Positions 61,736 to 64,000 of a stretch of 64,000 bases of DNA are shown piece by piece. The notes beneath the pieces were generated by a model, which saw only the letters and a program-made list of their open reading frames with translations, ran no database searches and was not told where the DNA came from. How positions within the stretch are numbered: position 1 is the stretch's first letter; every line of letters starts with the position of its first letter. Made by a program: the position numbers and the translations under genes. The stretch comes from Flavobacterium sufflavum (GTDB taxonomy: Bacteria > Bacteroidota > Bacteroidia > Flavobacteriales > Flavobacteriaceae), in contig NZ_SACJ01000001.1 of the NCBI RefSeq assembly GCF_004016525.1, positions 186,001 to 250,000 on the forward strand. The letters run 5' to 3'.

Positions 61736-64000
61736 TTATCTAAATAAATTTTTATCAAATACCATTCTGATTGCATCAGCATGACGGCGTTTTGCTCTGG
61801 TGTAACTTCCTGCTGCAGGTGCTGAGTATGCTTTTAATGAAGCTAATCTCCATTTAACCAAATCAAAGTTAGCTAACATATATGTATAAGCTCCCATGTT
61901 TTTAGGCTCTTCCTGTGCCCATACATAATCATCAGCATTTGGATATTGTGCAATAATCGCTTTTAATTGTTCTACCGGTAATGGGAACAATTGCTCGATA
62001 CGAACTACAGCTACATCTTTACGACCGTTATTTTCTCTTTCGGCAGTAATATCATAATAGAATTTACCTGTACAGAAAACTAATGTTTTCACGTCTTTCT
62101 TGTTTACTGTAGTATCATCAATAGTTTCCTGGAATTCTCCATTTGACAATTCTTCAACTGTTGAAACGCATCTTGGATCACGCAATAAACTTTTTGGAGA
62201 GAACACAACTAATGGTTTACGGAAAGTCGTTTTCATTTGTCTTCTCAACAAGTGGAAGAAGTTAGCCGGCGTTGTACAATCGGCAACATACATATTGTGA
62301 CGTGCACATAATTGCAAGTAACGCTCCATACGTGCTGAAGAGTGCTCAGCACCTTGTCCTTCGTATCCGTGTGGCAACAACATTACTAATCCGTTTTGAT
62401 TGTTCCATTTGTCTTCTCCACAAGAGATGTATTGGTCAATCATAATTTGGGCACCATTAGAGAAATCCCCAAATTGTGCTTCCCAAATAGTTAAAGAGTT
62501 TGGATTAGCCAAAGCATAACCATAATCAAATCCTAATACTCCGTATTCAGATAAGAAAGAGTTAAAGATGCGGAAGTTTCCTTTTTTGTTTTCGATGTTG
62601 TTAAGTAAAACTACTTCTTCTTCAGAATCTTCTACTTTTACTACAGCGTGACGGTGTGAGAAAGTTCCACGCTCAACGTCCTGTCCTGAAATACGCACAT
62701 CAAAGCCTTCAGTTAATAATGAACCGTAAGCCAATGTTTCAGCCGTACCCCAATCGATAGTATTGTTGTCGTATCCTGTTTTTCTATCAGTAACAATCTT
62801 AGTGATTTTGTTAATGAATTTTTTATCAGACGGTAAACTAGATACTGTTTTAATGATAGAATCTAAAGTTGATTTATCAACAGCAGTAGCAAATTTTTTC
62901 AACATCACATCATCAGAAACCTGCTCAAATCCTTTCCATTCATTTTGCATAAATGGAGTAATGATAGTCAAATCTTTTTTACGGGAAGCTTCTAAATTAT
63001 GATCTAAATCGTCTTTGTATTCTTTTTCTAAAGTTTTTACCAAATTAGCATCGATAACACCTTCAGACAATAATTTTTCAGCATACAAATCTCTTGGATT
63101 TTGGTGCTTAGCAATCAATTTATATAATAATGGTTGAGTGAAACGAGGTTCATCACCTTCGTTATGACCATATTTTCTATATCCTAATAAGTCAATAAAT
63201 ACGTCACGTCCAAATTGCATTCTGAAATCCAATGCAAATTGCATCGCGTGTACTACTGATTCTGCATCATCAGCATTTACGTGTAATACTGGTGACAAAG
63301 TAACCTTAGCAACGTCAGTACAATAAGTAGAAGAACGGGCGTCTAAGTAGTTAGTTGTAAAACCTACCTGGTTATTGATTACAATATGGATAGTACCACC
63401 TGTTTTGTAACCATCTAACTGCGCCATTTGGATGATTTCATAAAGGATACCTTGTCCTGCAATAGCAGCATCTCCGTGAACGGCGATAGGTAAAACTTTA
63501 GAAAAATCATCTGCAAAATATTTATCTTGTTTTGCTCTGGTAATTCCTTCAATAACGGCACCTACCGTTTCTAAGTGAGAAGGGTTTGGAGCTAAATTGA
63601 TGTTGATTTTCTTTCCCGATTTTGTGATTTTGTCAGCCGTAAGACCTAAGTGGTATTTTACGTCACCGTCAAAATATTCCTGATCGTAATCTTTTCCGTC
63701 AAATTCAGAGAAAATATCCTGAGTAGATTTACCAAAAATATTAGCCAAAACGTTCAAACGACCACGGTGAGCCATTCCCATTACGAATTGTTCTACTCCT
63801 TTTTCGGCAGCTCTTTCAATTAAAGCGTCTAAAGCAGGAATGATTGTTTCCCCTCCTTCAAGAGAGAAACGTTTTTGACCTACATATTTAGTATGCAAAA
63901 AGTTCTCGAAAGAAACTGCTTGATTTAATTTATTTAAAATTCCTTTTTTCTCCTCGGCATTAAAAGTAGGACGATTTTCATTAACATTCAATCTGTCCTG
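61736..64000 (-). CDS. sucA: 2-oxoglutarate dehydrogenase E1 (partial, cut by window end)
   Basis: The visible 755 codons cover most of the thiamine-diphosphate enzyme: QFVMGMAHRGRLNVLANIFG, AVHGDAAIAGQGILYEIIQM and IHIVINNQVGFTT are cofactor-binding blocks. The C-terminal part ends FDKNLFR. The frame is open through base 64000, where it reads Q-D-R-L-N-V. The apparent start at 63991 is only an internal TTG. The family is about 900 residues or more, so the N-terminus lies outside the window. It is followed by odhB. Confidence 0.95.
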   Translation of the reverse strand, partial: QDRLNVNENRPTFNAEEKKGILNKLNQAVSFENFLHTKYVGQKRFSLEGGETIIPALDALIERAAEKGVEQFVMGMAHRGRLNVLANIFGKSTQDIFSEFDGKDYDQEYFDGDVKYHLGLTADKITKSGKKININLAPNPSHLETVGAVIEGITRAKQDKYFADDFSKVLPIAVHGDAAIAGQGILYEIIQMAQLDGYKTGGTIHIVINNQVGFTTNYLDARSSTYCTDVAKVTLSPVLHVNADDAESVVHAMQFALDFRMQFGRDVFIDLLGYRKYGHNEGDEPRFTQPLLYKLIAKHQNPRDLYAEKLLSEGVIDANLVKTLEKEYKDDLDHNLEASRKKDLTIITPFMQNEWKGFEQVSDDVMLKKFATAVDKSTLDSIIKTVSSLPSDKKFINKITKIVTDRKTGYDNNTIDWGTAETLAYGSLLTEGFDVRISGQDVERGTFSHRHAVVKVEDSEEEVVLLNNIENKKGNFRIFNSFLSEYGVLGFDYGYALANPNSLTIWEAQFGDFSNGAQIMIDQYISCGEDKWNNQNGLVMLLPHGYEGQGAEHSSARMERYLQLCARHNMYVADCTTPANFFHLLRRQMKTTFRKPLVVFSPKSLLRDPRCVSTVEELSNGEFQETIDDTTVNKKDVKTLVFCTGKFYYDITAERENNGRKDVAVVRIEQLFPLPVEQLKAIIAQYPNADDYVWAQEEPKNMGAYTYMLANFDLVKWRLASLKAYSAPAAGSYTRAKRRHADAIRMVFDKNLFR

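Noticed and set aside
63991-63991. Start codon of sucA at this position
   Set aside because: The codon is an internal TTG and the frame stays open to the window end; the protein is about 150 residues too short.

Overview
The window looks like a chromosome segment from a Flavobacterium-like member of the Bacteroidetes. The DNA is AT-rich and shows few Shine-Dalgarno sites. Family types typical of the phylum are present: a membrane-anchored AraC regulator, a TonB-dependent receptor, an RteC-domain protein, an IntDOT-like tyrosine recombinase, and an ECF sigma factor with a TPR anti-sigma partner. No rRNA gene or CRISPR array is visible.

Region 1 (about 287-46739) behaves like one integrated element of about 46 kb. 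Its right end lies in the 3' end of a tRNA-Ser(GGA) gene (46740-46826), next to a tyrosine recombinase. The last 17 bases at that tRNA end recur in the same orientation at 270-286, and GTGCACC repeats lie just inside both ends. Left of 270 is a relic of a related element carrying a fragment of the same DnaC-like ATPase.

From left to right the element carries: a small HTH gene; a compact four-gene unknown cassette with a DUF5675 protein and two small membrane proteins (957-2589); a three-gene ABC-3C-type conflict system (2713-5688); DUF6943-type small genes; a G+C-rich, apparently non-coding palindromic tract (6580-7430); and two regulators. These are followed by a 20-kb, one-direction saccharide-utilisation cluster (9779-30050). 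The cluster holds GH43-like x2, GH2 x2, GH3, GH78 and a GH35-like enzyme, a sugar isomerase/epimerase, two SDRs and UxuA. Upstream are a TonB-dependent receptor without a SusD partner and a membrane AraC regulator. The GH78 rhamnosidase together with mannonate enzymes suggests a glycan containing rhamnose and uronic acid. Next comes a GbsR-controlled RND efflux operon (35240-41833). The right end is a replication/integration module: DnaC-like loader, DnaD-like initiator with internal iteron-like repeats, HTH protein, RteC and integrase.

Region 2 (46884-49878) looks like ordinary chromosome: asparaginase, acyltransferase and TatD.

Region 3 (50044-58809) is a divergent ECF module. The sigma factor and its TPR-bearing anti-sigma partner read left. 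A lipoprotein, a PKD/outer-membrane protein, an exported TPR-CHAT protease, a retropepsin-like aspartic protease and a GH16-like lipoprotein read right. The divergent gap carries four copies of GGGTAAC-N17-GATAT, a likely array of ECF promoters. This is the best candidate for an undescribed regulatory/proteolytic system.

Region 4 (58816-64000) holds a ThuA protein, a DUF559 nuclease beside a nested palindromic repeat, and the 2-oxoglutarate dehydrogenase genes odhB and sucA, the latter cut by the window edge.
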